Source: Trachelipus rathkii (taxonomy: Eukaryota > Arthropoda > Malacostraca > Isopoda > Trachelipodidae). Taken from it: a stretch of DNA of 22,778 nt. The DNA is taken from positions 1 to 22,778 of the forward strand of contig JABUQX010118667.1 of NCBI GenBank assembly GCA_015478945.1, read 5' to 3'. The position numbers and the translations under genes were made by a program. Under the pieces are notes generated by a model. It had not been told where the DNA came from, searched no databases, and saw nothing but the letters and a program-made list of their open reading frames with translations. This document shows positions 1-12,110 of the stretch, one piece after another (position 1 is the first letter of the stretch; each line of letters begins with the position of its first letter).

Positions 1-673
1 GTATTTTCCTTTACCTTCTTTTGTTTCCAAAAACAATACACAAATTGAGCAATAAACCCCAACGTTTTTATCAGAGTAAGCTAACCACTTATCATCAAGC
101 CACTTTCTTTGAAAATATCTTAACCGACCTTTGCCTTCCTGAGCAGGAAATATATATTTTGAAACTGGTTTCCAGAGATATTTTAATATTTCCACTTTTT
201 CCCTATTGCTAAATATTACCTATGAAATTGCCAATATCGTTGGGATGAACAATCCTTTCTGTATTCCTTGATTGCGCCTGACTTATAGACGCTTGTGAAG
301 GAAAAACATCACCGTCTACTTGAGATTTTCAGCTTCTATCGCAGTTACAGAAGTTCCAGAAGAAACTGATTCTTAGAGTCCGAGAACCTCACTCTTTCAA
401 TAACAGGAATCTTTGTTAACATAGTGCCTACATTCTTTTGTCGAAAAAGACTAATATCTGTTCTTCTTTTCATGTTTTTTCTTTTATTTTTAAGTTGAAC
501 AACAACAAGAACAAAAAAATGTTTAACACAAAGTGCAAAGCTATAACTTTTCACTAGCAACTTGATATTATACCCTTAAAACAATAGATCAATAGTTTTA
601 CACTGACACCACAATGTTATCTCATTAGTAAGTAATACTAAGTGAGAGAAAATTAAAACGCATCTCTCTGTCT
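1..673. other. unassigned AT-rich DNA
   Basis: I see no gene, tRNA, transposon end or tandem repeat here. The short open frames on both strands (21-212 plus, 345-560 minus) have no recognisable domain and no convincing splice context. The sequence is non-repetitive by eye and runs directly into the first TA microsatellite. Confidence 0.5.
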
Positions 674-674
674 A

Positions 675-706
<32 letters not shown>

Positions 707-727
707 AATATATATATATATAATCGT

Positions 728-780
<53 letters not shown>

Positions 781-786
781 TATATA
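674..786. repeat. (TA)n microsatellite, first tract
   Basis: Near-pure TA dinucleotide repeat interrupted by short TATAGTA and TAATCG variants. It is the first of seven TA tracts packed into 674-2440. Such tracts are prone to slippage and to assembly error, so copy number should not be trusted. Confidence 0.95.
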
Positions 787-949
787 GGCAAAAATTAATG
801 ACGTTTTCTCTTTCTAAGTTTAATATTAACCAAAGGACTTACAAGATTTGTTCCTGACAGCGACGAATTATATAAAATTAATTTAACCTCTGCACTTTAT
901 ATTATTAGCGGACATAATACTTAAAAAATTTTAGTGTCTAAGAAATTTC

Positions 950-995
950 GGGGGGGGCCATGGCCCCCCTGGCCCCCCCCCTGGATACGCCACTG
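950..995. mobile_element. solo transposon terminus with G/C palindrome
   Basis: A run of eight G (950-957) leads into a perfect 9-bp-arm palindrome centred on CCATGG (952-969), then a second C-run and the terminal string CCTGGATACGCCACTG that stops exactly where TA repeat begins. The same end, TACGCCACTG followed by TA repeat, recurs at 2318-2327, and its reverse complement form begins at 1588. That shared terminus marks this as the right end of a DNA transposon of the same family. No matching left end (CAGTGGCGTA) is visible upstream as far as the TA tract at 786, so the element is truncated or its left end has decayed. Assignment to hAT is a guess from the CAG terminus only. Confidence 0.5.
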
Positions 996-1092
996 TTATA
1001 TTATATAATATATATATATATACTATATATCTATATAATATATATATATATATATATTATTATTAATTATATATATATATATATATAATATA
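996..1092. repeat. (TA)n microsatellite, second tract
   Basis: Interrupted TA repeat that separates the solo transposon end (to 995) from the foldback element (from 1096). It contains TATTAT and CTATATCTA interruptions. Confidence 0.9.
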
Positions 1093-1095
1093 GTT

Positions 1096-1300
1096 AATCA
1101 TCACGTAAATTTCAGTTTCAGGTATTTTTCTTTAATTTTTTGTTTTAGTTAGGTTAAGTTAGGTTAAGTTAAGTTAAGTTAAGTCGTTAAGTTAAGTTAA
1201 TTTGGTTAGTTTAGGTTAGGTTAACTTATGTAATTCTAAACCTATACCTAACCTAAACAAAAATTAAAGAGAAATACCTGAAACTGAAATTAAGTTAGTG

Positions 1301-1303
<3 letters not shown>
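1096..1303. mobile_element. foldback (MITE-like) element with pentamer core
   Basis: The left arm (1096 to about 1156) and the reverse complement of the right arm (about 1245-1303) read almost the same. Both carry AATCA, then AATTTCAGTTTCAGGTATTT, then CTTTAATTTTT, then GTTT(T)AG(G)TTAGG, with only small substitutions and single-base indels over roughly 57 bp. The two arms flank a degenerate pentamer core, and (TA)n tracts abut both outer ends. This is the architecture of a foldback or MITE element with a microsatellite-like centre. It has no coding capacity. The superfamily is undetermined because a target-site duplication cannot be read inside TA repeat. Confidence 0.75.
1146..1235 (+). repeat. 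GTTAG/GTTAA pentamer tandem repeat
   Basis: Period-5 repeat alternating GTTAG and GTTAA, including two exact TTAGGTTAAG steps. It resembles the arthropod telomere unit TTAGG but is degenerate, and it sits inside the foldback element. It is more likely the expandable core of that element than true telomeric DNA. Confidence 0.7.
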
Positions 1304-1367
<64 letters not shown>

Positions 1368-1433
1368 ATATATATATTAGTATATATATATATATATATT
1401 ATATATATTATACTATATTATATTTCGACCCAA
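1303..1433. repeat. (TA)n microsatellite, third tract
   Basis: TA repeat with TAGTA and ATTATA interruptions, immediately abutting the right end of the foldback element. Between its end and the next tract (1434-1485) lie about 50 bp of ordinary unassigned sequence. Confidence 0.9.
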
Positions 1434-1485
1434 GTGACTCTAACGCAAGACAAGAAATTTCTACTGATCACGTTCTTAAATATGC

Positions 1486-1516
1486 CTATATACTATATAT
1501 ATATAATATATATATA

Positions 1517-1564
<48 letters not shown>

Positions 1565-1587
1565 ATATATATTATATATATATATAT
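1486..1587. repeat. (TA)n microsatellite, fourth tract
   Basis: TA repeat that ends exactly at the CAG terminus of the element starting at 1588. It would therefore be the left target flank of that insertion. Confidence 0.9.
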
Positions 1588-2327
<740 letters not shown>

Positions 2328-2372
<45 letters not shown>

Positions 2373-2440
2373 TATATATATATATATATATATAATATAT
2401 ATTATATATATATTATATTATATATATATATATATATAAT
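2328..2440. repeat. (TA)n microsatellite between the element and the hAT relic
   Basis: TA repeat with a GGTATA interruption and TATTATATTA variants. It abuts the right end of the element at 2327 and ends about 30 bp before the decayed hAT reading frame. Confidence 0.9.
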
Positions 2441-2471
2441 GACTTACCACTTATTAAGAGCAATGAAAGTA

Positions 2472-4620
2472 TCATAAACATTTTTCAGATGAATGTATCT
2501 TCTTTAGAATGTCAATTTCACTACCTAACATTCTGTAAAACTCGGAACATGTATAATCAAAATTAAATTTGTTCATACCATTTTAAGGATATTAGAATAT
2601 GGCACATTATTAGCTTGAAAGTGCGATAGGATTTCGACCCAACAATCACCAGAAGATGTTTTCTTTGAATTCCAATTGGCCAATATTTCTGAGGTCACAT
2701 ATTGTTTAACGAACACGTATTCGTCGTAAAAGTCAATTGTAAAGTCAGGAATTAGTTCGAGAATAAAATTATGGGTTTCTGCTACTTCCTCCCAGCATGG
2801 TTTTCTCTTTAGTGTTACCCATGTAAATTTATATCTTCAGTCAAATTGTTTTAAGTTTTTAAGTGTCGTATATGATTTTCCATTTATGATTAAATCTAAT
2901 TCAATCAGGCAGTTTTTGCTATGATTGTATGAATCACATACTGTTTAATACATTTTTGCAACTTCCTGATTCCCGGCCTTCTCACTTACCCAATTTTTGC
3001 AAGAATCGTTTTACCGCTAACTATAGGTAATAAATGTCCAGTTTTCGCACTCCCCCTTTTTCCTTCTCTATACTTACAGTAAGGTACTCTATTATATTAT
3101 TCTTTTGATTAAATCATTTTCAAACGCTGTGTTACCCTTACTTCGAAAATTGTAATATTATCCCCTTCAATCTTTTCATAGTCATTCTGTCTGAAACAGT
3201 GGTTATCCGCTTGACTGTGACGATATCAAGTAATAGCCATGCTTTCAGAATATAAGTGATTTTCAAAAAAATTGATCTTTATCACAAAAAGGGAAATTTT
3301 ATCCCTTTGTGAACTTTTAAATTTATAAATTGATTTTAAGGGGGCTATATCATGTCAGCAACGACGTTCAATTCTTTTATTTGCCAGTGGAGGTTGAGTC
3401 CTGTCGGGAAGGTCCAATCGTGGTTATGCGGGCTTATATCCCAATATTTGCCTTGCTATTCTGGCCTGATATAACAATTCACTTTTTCATAACAGTATTC
3501 TTTTTTATCATGTTCGATAATGTCTGTATATTAATTTATTAGCATAATGAGATATATTAATTTTTATTTCGTTTAAACGATGTCCATTCAATAATCAATA
3601 GGAGTAGCATTCAGCCGTCCTTGTCTGAAATAGTGTTGTGATACTTGATAATGTAGCATAACATCCTATTTTCCTAACTAAAATACCATGTCTCCAAGTC
3701 CTCCTTGGTCCTTTTGTTAAAAAACTACTTTCTTTAACAGCCCTTTTCTTAGATATAACCCCCATTAACATTGCAATTTTAGTATTATATCTTGCGCAGT
3801 GGCAGAGCTATTTCTTTGTTTTTTTCTTGGGTAGCGATTGATATTTTAGGAGCATGTCTTAATTTTGAAATTCGTGCCATACGAGATTGTGGTTAGATTT
3901 GTTTCTTTCTCGAGCGGGCTGGGATGTTACTCTTCTAAAAGTTTTCCAATCTGAATACCCTTTCACAGGTTTTGGAAATTTATTTCTAACCAGTATTTTG
4001 GAATATTGTTTACTGTTACCTTTGTGAATTGATAAGGTCGGTCATAATACGAAATATAAAATTGGCTTCTATCGAATTATCAGTTCTGCTATTTCCGAAA
4101 CTATTACTATTTCGGAGTTAATAAGAAATTTAATTACAATTGTCTTTTCCGCTATTGTACGTCATAGCAATGTAATACTTAGGGGTCAAAACAGACGGAG
4201 GAATTTTTGAAGAGTCAATTCCTATTAAGATTTGAAAAGATTTGATTATGTTGCTATCTAAGTGATAGGCAAATATGCCTCTCTTCAGTTTCCTTGCGGC
4301 TAATTTAATGTTCTTTGTCACCAAACAATGTCATTTTCTGAAAAACGTTGTGCAGTTGTTGAACTACTGATATGCATCTGGCACTGACATAAAAGCAGTT
4401 TTTAATGTTTTTCTCAGTAATTGTTAATATGTTGTGTAAAATATAATCTGTTTCTTTATTCTCCATGTAACTGATATAAAGCTGGAAGGTCCATATGTAA
4501 TTGCATTACAAAACACATGATTCCCGTATAATGTCTTTTTTACCATATTTTGAGGTATTCTTTCTCAAAGGTGCCGATGAAAACACATTCCATGGCGTTT
4601 TGGCCTTTGGGGGCACTTAT
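2472..4620 (-). pseudogene. decayed BED-finger hAT transposase-like gene (ZBED5-type)
   Basis: Reading the minus strand and following frameshifts gives family motifs in the expected order. N-terminus and BED-finger remnant: FEKEY near 4560, a Cys near 4515, HGE at 4459-4467, then KETDYILHNI. Next come GIFAYHL (4259-4279), NFIFRIMTDLINS (4022-4069), GIQIGKLLEE (3930-3959), NVNGG (3758-3772) and APLKS (3331-3348). They are followed by FFENHLYSE (3244-3276), KIEGDNITIFEV (3139-3176), FTWVTLKRKPCWEEV (2783-2827), WVEILSHFQANNVPYSNIL (to 2576) and SEFYRML..IHSSEK (2475-2547). The roughly 2.15 kb span fits a protein of about 700 residues. It is dead: there are stops at 4540-4542, 2837-2839 (TGA, probably from TGG) and 2573-2575, and several frame changes. 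The C-terminal dimerisation segment expected between KMV (2576) and the SEFYRML tail is missing, so a deletion joins the two sides. Family assignment rests on remembered motif patterns, not a search. A co-opted ZBED5-like host copy is a less likely alternative given the decay. Confidence 0.75.
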
Positions 4621-7600
4621 TGTCAAGATTATGTTAATTTTTTGCGATAACATTTGGTTCCTTTTAAAATTTATATAAAATTTGTCAGCTTTGGGAAATA
4701 TTTTAGGGCTAGGTATTCTTTTTCCGGTCGGAGACCATGTAGGTAGAGTGAGGGGGTAGGTAGTGGAGATAGTTTCATCGGAGGGGTGATGGTTAGTAGT
4801 CAGCTCCATCAGTAGAGATACTGGGTGATTTCACTAGGTGAGGTACTTACTCACGGAGGGGGTGATGTCTCCTAGGTATCGTCTACATACTAGTAGATAG
4901 TCCGATATATATATATATAATATTATTACTATATGGGGATTGTATATTTCTTGGTGATAAGTGAAGGACGTCTAGCGACCGACCGTGTGAGTGCGTTAGA
5001 GATAATTTATTTTTTTAGCGTGTTTCAGAGTTATTAATGATAAAGAAACACGAAATATATGCATTTAGACAATAATTATTTCATTTATATCATTTATTAA
5101 AATTTTATGTTCCTCAACTTCACTGAGTATTGGCGTGGTTGTACCAGTGTTGGTTACCATGGGTCCGTGGCGATCATACTTCTATTTGCAGAACTATATT
5201 AGGCCCCTTCACTGTGCATGATCTAATGTTCATCTTTTGCCGGATATATATTGATTTACTTATTTATAGTATCTATTTTTACTAGGTTACTTATATTTAT
5301 TGTATTAAATATATTATTTATTTTTTAGTGGTATATATGCGTTTTTTTTTTTTATTAGTGATTGTTTTTTATGGACGTTATGGCGAGAATTGCTCACAGA
5401 CACCATTTTCATATCTTATTATATATACTCTTAGTTTATTTTCACTTATTCGGGAGTTATTTATGTTTTATTATATTACTCATGATCAATTATGCTTCTT
5501 TATTCCCGCCTTCTATACTTGAGTACTTTTGCATTAATAATAAATTACTACTTTTTTTTTAAACTGTATAAATAATAAATTCTGTAAATTCAAGATAAAA
5601 CTTTTATAAAATGCATTTAAATTATTAATTAAAAATTGTATTATTTTATCCAGTACTCACGGGGACAGGAGTGTAAATGTGTATTTGGAGTATGTTCAAT
5701 CAAAAGAATCTAAAAAATGAAATAATTTTAGCCTCAGATTATCGATTATTCAAAAATATAAATCCATGACATTAGAACACCACATTTCACCAGATGGCTC
5801 TTATGTTACTTAACAAATTTTTTACCTTTTTTACTGTTTATTTTAATTTACATACCCTATCTTTGGTATATGACCTTATTCTGAAAACTCTATGGCAAAG
5901 TTCAATTAGTAAATAATGGTCACTTGGGTTTTTTTCGAGTTTTAAACACGGAATTTAAAACAATCTTTACTTTAAATTCTTCTCTAGATTTTAACAATTT
6001 ATATTTGTACCTGCTTTATTCTTTGATTTCTTATCCGACTCTACCAGATGTTAAATATCAGGAGGTGGGGGATATTTCGGGGCCTAATAGGTATTTGAAG
6101 GTGCCATACAGCTATAGGAAGTCCAGATAGAGGTTGCTCGAGGTCTTGAATTGCGATCTTAAATTATATTAGCGCCCGATTTATATTTATAGTGTATGGC
6201 TGTATTTTAATTATATTTGTCTGTTTCTTTGATCTATTTCTTATTAGTTTGGGTTTATTATTTGAATGCTGTATTATATTTTTTATTATTATATTATTTT
6301 ATTTATAGGGGAGTGTGAGCTATATATAACGGTATATAAGTGACGGGGTGAGTAGACCTATGTACCCGTTATAGTTTAACTCATACCTAGTCATGAGTGA
6401 CCGAGAGGTATATACGAATTTTTAACTTCTCTTAAATCACATTTAAACCTTAATCTTGTGTTGTCCCACACACCCGTTAGCGAGGGTCTAGAGACTGTTA
6501 TTATTTTTCTTTGACATGACTTATCAGCGTCTTCTTTGCCCGGTTACTTCATGCTCGACACTAGATACAAGACTTTTACATCTAATGTTTCGGAGACATT
6601 TGATGGTACTTTTCAGTTTTTCCTGCCTTTATAGTATTCAGGGCACTTTAGTTATGGTTCGTTGATTTATGGTTCTAACGCCGATTTTTCTTCCGGATAG
6701 ATTCTCCATTGGTGTCCCTAATGATCCATCTCCCTCTTCCTTATTTTTCCCCTGCCTGCTTGCAGCTGCTATAATTTTCAAGTATTTTACATTTATTAGC
6801 AGTCAAAGCTAAAGTTGTAAAATAAGCAATAAATATTTTGTGTATTCATTTCCATCTGTTTTTAAAATATCGTGACTATTGATTAAAAAAATGGGGACAG
6901 GATATCACAACGTGAACATCTGGTTTGAAAAACTGAGGTACTGTCTCTCTGGAAAATACGTGGACGTCATGGTAACTTCTTAAGTTTTCAGTCTAACTAA
7001 TTACTCGAATTGTGTTCCACTACTGATACTTTAATACTATCTATTAAATTTCATTACCACAATTATTTCATTCTATTATAACAAAGTTAAATAAACTCAC
7101 ATTTTTTCAAAAGTGAAATTCTAGTTAAGGAATAGGTTTTCTGTACCTTTTTAGTTTTTATTTTCTAATCTTTTATTTTTTTTTTAACAAATACATAATA
7201 ATTGAAGAACTTTCTAGAATTAAAGATCTAAATAAAACTCTTGTCAGTTCTTTATCTTTCTTGCTGACTAGAAAGTAGACCTTTTTTAATGTTTTTTTAT
7301 TTTTTTTAATTTAGAGTGTGATTCTCCTTGATATTCACTTCCCTGCTCTATAAGAGGGTGGCGTCGCCGGTTCTGCTTTTCTGGTTCTGCCTACGTCTAT
7401 ATTATGTGGTATTTTTTTAATATACATATTGTATGAATTAAATATATTAATTCGATTATTATGTATTTTCCTCGTGTTTTCCCCCCTATAAAATGTATCA
7501 TTTTATTGCCTCTTCAATCGTTTAATGCTCTCTATTTGGGGCTTTCTTATATGTAGAAGAGAGGAAGCTGGGTGTTCTCTTTTCTCTGTGTTTGTGTTTC

Positions 7601-8947
7601 AGCTCTTATTTATGGAGCAACCTCTTTCTCCTAGTGGGGTATTTACAGACAGTTTTGTTAAGTATACATTGTGCACAGATGTACTTTTGTTGTATTTGTT
7701 TAACAAGCATATTCTTATTGTATTTCTTTGATACGAGAGGGGCATTAAATTGGACCTTAACATTGGAGACAGGTTTATCAAAATGAAAATGTTCATAGGG
7801 ATGCTTGCCTTTACTACCATTACTTTTACAGATGGCTGTATACTTGTCTTTCTCCTAAATGATGCTCTCGCTCATTTTCAATTTTTTTTCTTTATTTCTC
7901 AATTACTATCTTTTTTTTTTAATGTTACTCTTATTATTTTTATTATCCTGCGTTTATTATAATAAAACTTGGGGATGGAGCTCCTTTCTGTCATTAAATA
8001 TTACCCTTTATCATAACCTACTTAATAGGTATTCCTAATATCGAATTTAAACAAAATTTTTTATCTTTGAAAAACAATTACATATTTAATATGATTTACA
8101 CTGTACTGAAAATATTTTTTAGTACTTCTTAAATATGGGGATTAGAAAGATATATAATAATTTTATATATGAATTAATAATTGGAAAAAATAGATATTTC
8201 GTCAGTTAATACTGTTGAACTCAACTAATCACTAAATTTTTAGGTTGTCCATTATTTTACCACTTACATCATAAAATTTGCTTAATTTAATTTTTAATTG
8301 GAATTGTACATTTTTTAATTTAATGTAATGAGTGCCTAAGCATTTTAAGATGAACCTTACTGAACTAACAATCTCTTTCTATGAATTTTGGTCTTGTTAC
8401 TTTATGACATTGTTTATAGGTAAAATACATTACAATAACTATTTTACATATTGATGTTCAATATATTTAATATTCAAAAATATGGCGAGATAACTTTTTC
8501 TGTACCTTGTATTTGAATGCAGGCACATAAACATTTGTCTGTGGGGGCAGAAGTGCTTGTAACCCTTCAAACCTGTGAGTGATGAGGCAGTTTAACTCTT
8601 TCAGTCATATTAGTAATGAAGTTTATTTTTTACCTTCTTGATCGTATAGTAGAACTGAATTCATCATATGTAGTCATTCGATAATTATGTAAGGTCTTAT
8701 TACATGAATTTATATCTGATTTTTTAATAAATTATTAATAATAATAATCATTTAATTTGCATATTATCAAATTTTTTTTTAATGTAAATTAATATAAAAT
8801 ATATTTCCAGTTTCTAGAATTAATTATGAATAAATTCCTGTTAAATACTTTAATGGAAAGAATAACCTGGTTTGAATTTCATCATAAGACATTGTATGCA
8901 CCCAACATAGGCCCTAGAAAATGATTTAACTAATTTTATTCATATGG
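4621..8947. other. unassigned AT-rich DNA
   Basis: I see no coding segment, RNA gene or clear repeat family in these 4.3 kb. The minus-strand open frame continuing the hAT relic upstream (4621-4809) has no recognisable motif and may be the leader of that element. A short (TA)n lies at about 4905-4920. Poly-T runs are common (for example 5342-5354). Slightly GC-richer patches occur at 4720-4890, 5130-5200 and 6050-6150, but none translates into anything recognisable or folds into a tRNA shape. Confidence 0.45.
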
Positions 8948-9190
8948 TTACAAATCTGTTGAATTGATGCTTGGAAGCATATGACATCTGAGGGGAGTCA
9001 ATATATTACATTCATTAAGAGATAAACAGATTGTGGGAATTATTTGCAAAATGACAAGGGGATAGAACTTTGGATGTTTAGTGTCTATGTGGGAGATTAG
9101 GGGTGACATGCAGAGGCCAGTGAGGACCACTTCTTGGTATAGTTGCAGCCATAGACTGAATGCCACACACTCCATTTAAAAAAAAAAAAA
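8948..9190 (+). other. segment ending in (A)13, possible retroposed 3' end
   Basis: A stretch of slightly higher GC ends abruptly in thirteen consecutive A residues (9178-9190) after CACACACTCCATTT. This looks like the tail of a retroposed transcript or truncated retroelement on the plus strand. The opposite strand carries a 75-codon open frame (8948-9175) with no recognisable domain; I treat it as chance. No target-site duplication could be confirmed by eye. Confidence 0.25.
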
Positions 9191-9399
9191 TTCATAACTT
9201 TGATTTATTTGGTACTAAAATTAGTTTGAAAGAAATTTGTCTGAAAAATCTTTTTTTGTTTTATAGGTTATTCTTTGGTTTCCAATTATATTTCTATAAA
9301 ATAAGTAATTAAATGGATATTTAACACGAAATTGAAATAGAGGTGGAAGAATTGGACCAAAAGACCACAATAAAGTCATCAGGCCGATTTCCAGGTGAT

Positions 9400-9400
9400 A

Positions 9401-9432
<32 letters not shown>

Positions 9433-9573
9433 TATATTTTTTTTTTTATTAATATATTTATTATCCTACTACTCACCTCATTTAAATATATATATATTAT
9501 ATATTTTATCTGGCCTTATTACTGTTTTTTACCATTTACTAACGTATATATATATATATATACAGTATATATA
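9400..9573. repeat. three short (TA)n tracts
   Basis: TA runs at about 9400-9437, 9485-9507 and 9544-9573, separated by T-rich unique sequence. They flank the GC-rich island that begins at 9585. Confidence 0.85.
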
Positions 9574-9584
9574 GTACTCCTTCC

Positions 9585-9795
9585 CGCGCGTGACCTTAAC
9601 ACTTACCTATACCGTCTAGGTGGCTAGTACCTTAGACGGTGCTGGAATTCTAAGGTGCGGGTTCCGGAGGTGCCGCCGGTCAATTCCGCCGCATGATTTT
9701 TATGTCCGATTGGGACCCGCGTTTCCTGCCACGGGTCCGGCGCGGGCAATTTTGAAAAACTTCACAGGCTGGGAATCTCGGACCACTTGACTTAA
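9585..9795 (+). mobile_element. GC-rich island, probable tRNA-derived SINE relic
   Basis: About 200 bp of sharply higher GC inside AT-rich DNA. GGTGGCTAGTACC resembles a tRNA D-arm/A box. About 34 nt further on, GCGGGTTCCGGAGG resembles a degenerate B box (GGTTCnAnTCC). Three perfect or near-perfect hairpins are readable: ACCGTCTAGGT with ACCTTAGACGGT (9611-9640), ACCTTAGA with TCTAAGGT (9629-9656), and GGACCCG with CGGGTCC (9713-9738). The second would form the anticodon-arm equivalent of a tRNA-like head. No poly-A or duplicated target site was found, so the family and limits are uncertain. A fragment of another structured element is possible. Confidence 0.35.
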
Positions 9796-10079
9796 CTCTT
9801 TACCTTCTGAGTTGGGATACAAATTGGCTCTGTTGATATGAGATTTATTTTATATATATCTCAAATCAGCCCCACCATGCTTCCTTACATCATATACATA
9901 TGTAGTAGCCTTTGTGATAGCTCATTTCTTATATTAGGTGTTTATTTCTAAGTGTTACCTGTGAGCAGTATATATTGTAAATTATAATAAAGTTTTATCC
10001 TCTTTAAAGATATCTTTACTTCTAAACACCTGCTTCATCTGTGCTACCTTCTATCTATTAAAAGTTAGTCTCTTAATAG

Positions 10080-10515
10080 TTTTTATTATATTCATTTATA
10101 TATTTCCTTATTAATATTTATATATTTTCTTAGTATATTATCATCTTGTACACAATACTTTTAACTCATTATATATAATACTATTCATATAATTTTCTAA
10201 TATTAATATTTCCGCTTATTAGTACTATGGACTACTAATTTACCCTATTACTCTACTCCTTCCTTTTTATATTAATATATTATTTATCTTCGCATATATA
10301 ATACTACTCCTATAGTATGAGTTTACTAACTCTACTCTATATTTACCTTCCTGTGTTCCCTTTATATTCTATACTTAATATATTATTTATTTATCTTTAT
10401 ATATTATACTATCTCATTATTAATATATATATTACTTTATATTTTTATATATATCTTCTACTATTATATATATATTCTATATATTATATATATTTATATA
10501 TCTATATTTATTTTG
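10080..10515. repeat. low-complexity TAT/TTA-rich tract
   Basis: Almost pure A/T with irregular TATATTA, TATTTAT and CTATATT runs, denser towards 10400-10510. The Tyr/Ile/Leu-rich open frame on the plus strand here is composition-driven and not a gene. 9796-10079, just before it, is unassigned. Confidence 0.7.
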
Positions 10516-11529
10516 GGTTTTCCGCCTGATTCTACTCTCTAATTAAATGGGGTAATTCGTATACTCAATCTAGGGGCATATCGGACGTACCTACGTGGGG
10601 ATATTTTCGGTCATTATCTTATCTCATTAGTGGCATTCAAAATAAGCCTTATTTATTATGGTGTGAAGCTTTGTTTTCACATACGATGTATAATAATTCT
10701 AATTGTTACTTTTATAAGTCCTTAGGATTAATTATAATTTATTTTATTATTCGATACATCATTAAAAGTCAGATCGTTCCATTTAAGCTTTTGTTGATTT
10801 CCCTGTTTGCTTCTCTCTTTTTCTGATGTCACTCAGGGAAGAAGTCCAGGCCTTGGCGGAAAAGTTGGCGGTTGTAGGTCTTACATACTCGCTAAGAATC
10901 ATGAGCGAGGTCATACACTATATATTACTACATTATTTGGTTACCTCTTAAAGATATAGTACTGTAGAAAATAGGGTGATTAATTCACCTTAATGCTATC
11001 GATGGAGTTCATTATCAGGCACGTTAGTATAATATGTTTTTATCAATAACAAATTTTTGTAACATTGAGGGTACTTCGGTTTCCAGGTTTAAAAAATTTG
11101 ACGTTAGGGGCACCTTCGAGTCCACTTATGAAATTTCATTAAATTAAATTTTTTAATACTCTTATACAAAAAGATGTTTGAACTGTTAAGTTAATAATTA
11201 ATTTTTACTTACACTAAATTATATTATTACTAGCAAGATTGGGTAGTCGTAAAAGTTTTTCACTTAGGCCCTAATTAACCTATACAAATTTTTTCTGCAA
11301 GATGGTTTGCTTAGCTTAGCATACAAAGTATACTTAACCACGGTCCTTAAAGTGATACAAAGGGATATACATCTGATGATCATCGTTTTTGATTTCTAAG
11401 ATCCCTCTCTAAGCAAGTTTTTTCGTTCCTTTGCATTGGTTATTACGTAAATATCGTAATTATGCCTATATAACACGACCATATCTTCTCGTTTTCTGTC
11501 CATATTCTGTTATTCTTGTCCCCCAAGCG
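10516..11529. other. unassigned DNA
   Basis: Mixed AT-rich sequence with a slightly GC-richer patch at 10820-10910. I see no domain, tRNA, tandem repeat or transposon end. Confidence 0.45.
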
Positions 11530-12110
11530 TTTGCTAGTTCGTTTTTTCCAAACATACGCAAATCGTAAGATTTTACGCTCACTCAATACGATAAAGAATA
11601 TTTCCTTAATTTAACTGATGTAATATAAATAAAAAGAATTGTCATTGGGGATTCCTTACCGCAATTATGAAAATTACAGTTGTTTTGTTGTCAAATTCAG
11701 TCGCTAAATCATCGTTAAAAAAAAATAGCTCACTACAAATATTATTTCTTTCTAACGTTAAATACTAATTTTCCTTAATTCTGTGTTAAATTAATTAGAA
11801 TATACAAAAAGATATAATAACGGAAATCTCCTTATACGTTTGGTGATAGCATTATTTTTCTTACGATCTTTGCGTTTGACAAAACGAACGCAAATCGAAC
11901 ATTTCTCAAAATCGTAAAAAATAACGCTCATATACTACAATACTAGTTAATAGAATTTAAATCTTAATTACTGTTATAATCAGAATAAAAAAGATAGTCA
12001 CCTTGCAGAAATTAAGGAAATTCTCTTTTTTAATAGAGGGACAGACTTTTTCTTTTAGATTTTTGCAGATTTTTGACAAAACGAACGAAACTTTCCCTTG
12101 TATCTTTTTT
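11530..12110. repeat. diverged direct repeats with ACGAACG / GCAAATCG motifs
   Basis: Related modules recur. ACGCAAATCG followed by an AACGCTC/TACGCTC-like tail occurs near 11558-11580 and 11888-11930. The 16-mer TTTGACAAAACGAACG is exact at 11875-11890 and 12072-12087. The middle copy contains a palindrome, TTTGCGTT (11869-11876) with AACGCAAA (11887-11894), extendable to CGAT/ATCG with a small indel. A similar string, CGAACGAAACTTT, lies at about 1937-1949 inside the 1588-2327 element. This suggests an old dispersed repeat family rather than chance, though divergence is high. No coding capacity is seen. Confidence 0.35.

Noticed and set aside
1146..1235. True telomere or chromosome end
   Set aside because: The GTTAG/GTTAA array is short, degenerate and enclosed by inverted repeat arms with ordinary sequence on both sides.
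9221..9412. 63-codon minus-strand frame and the overlapping plus-strand frame to 9627
   Set aside because: Both run into TA repeat or the tRNA-like island and show no domain.
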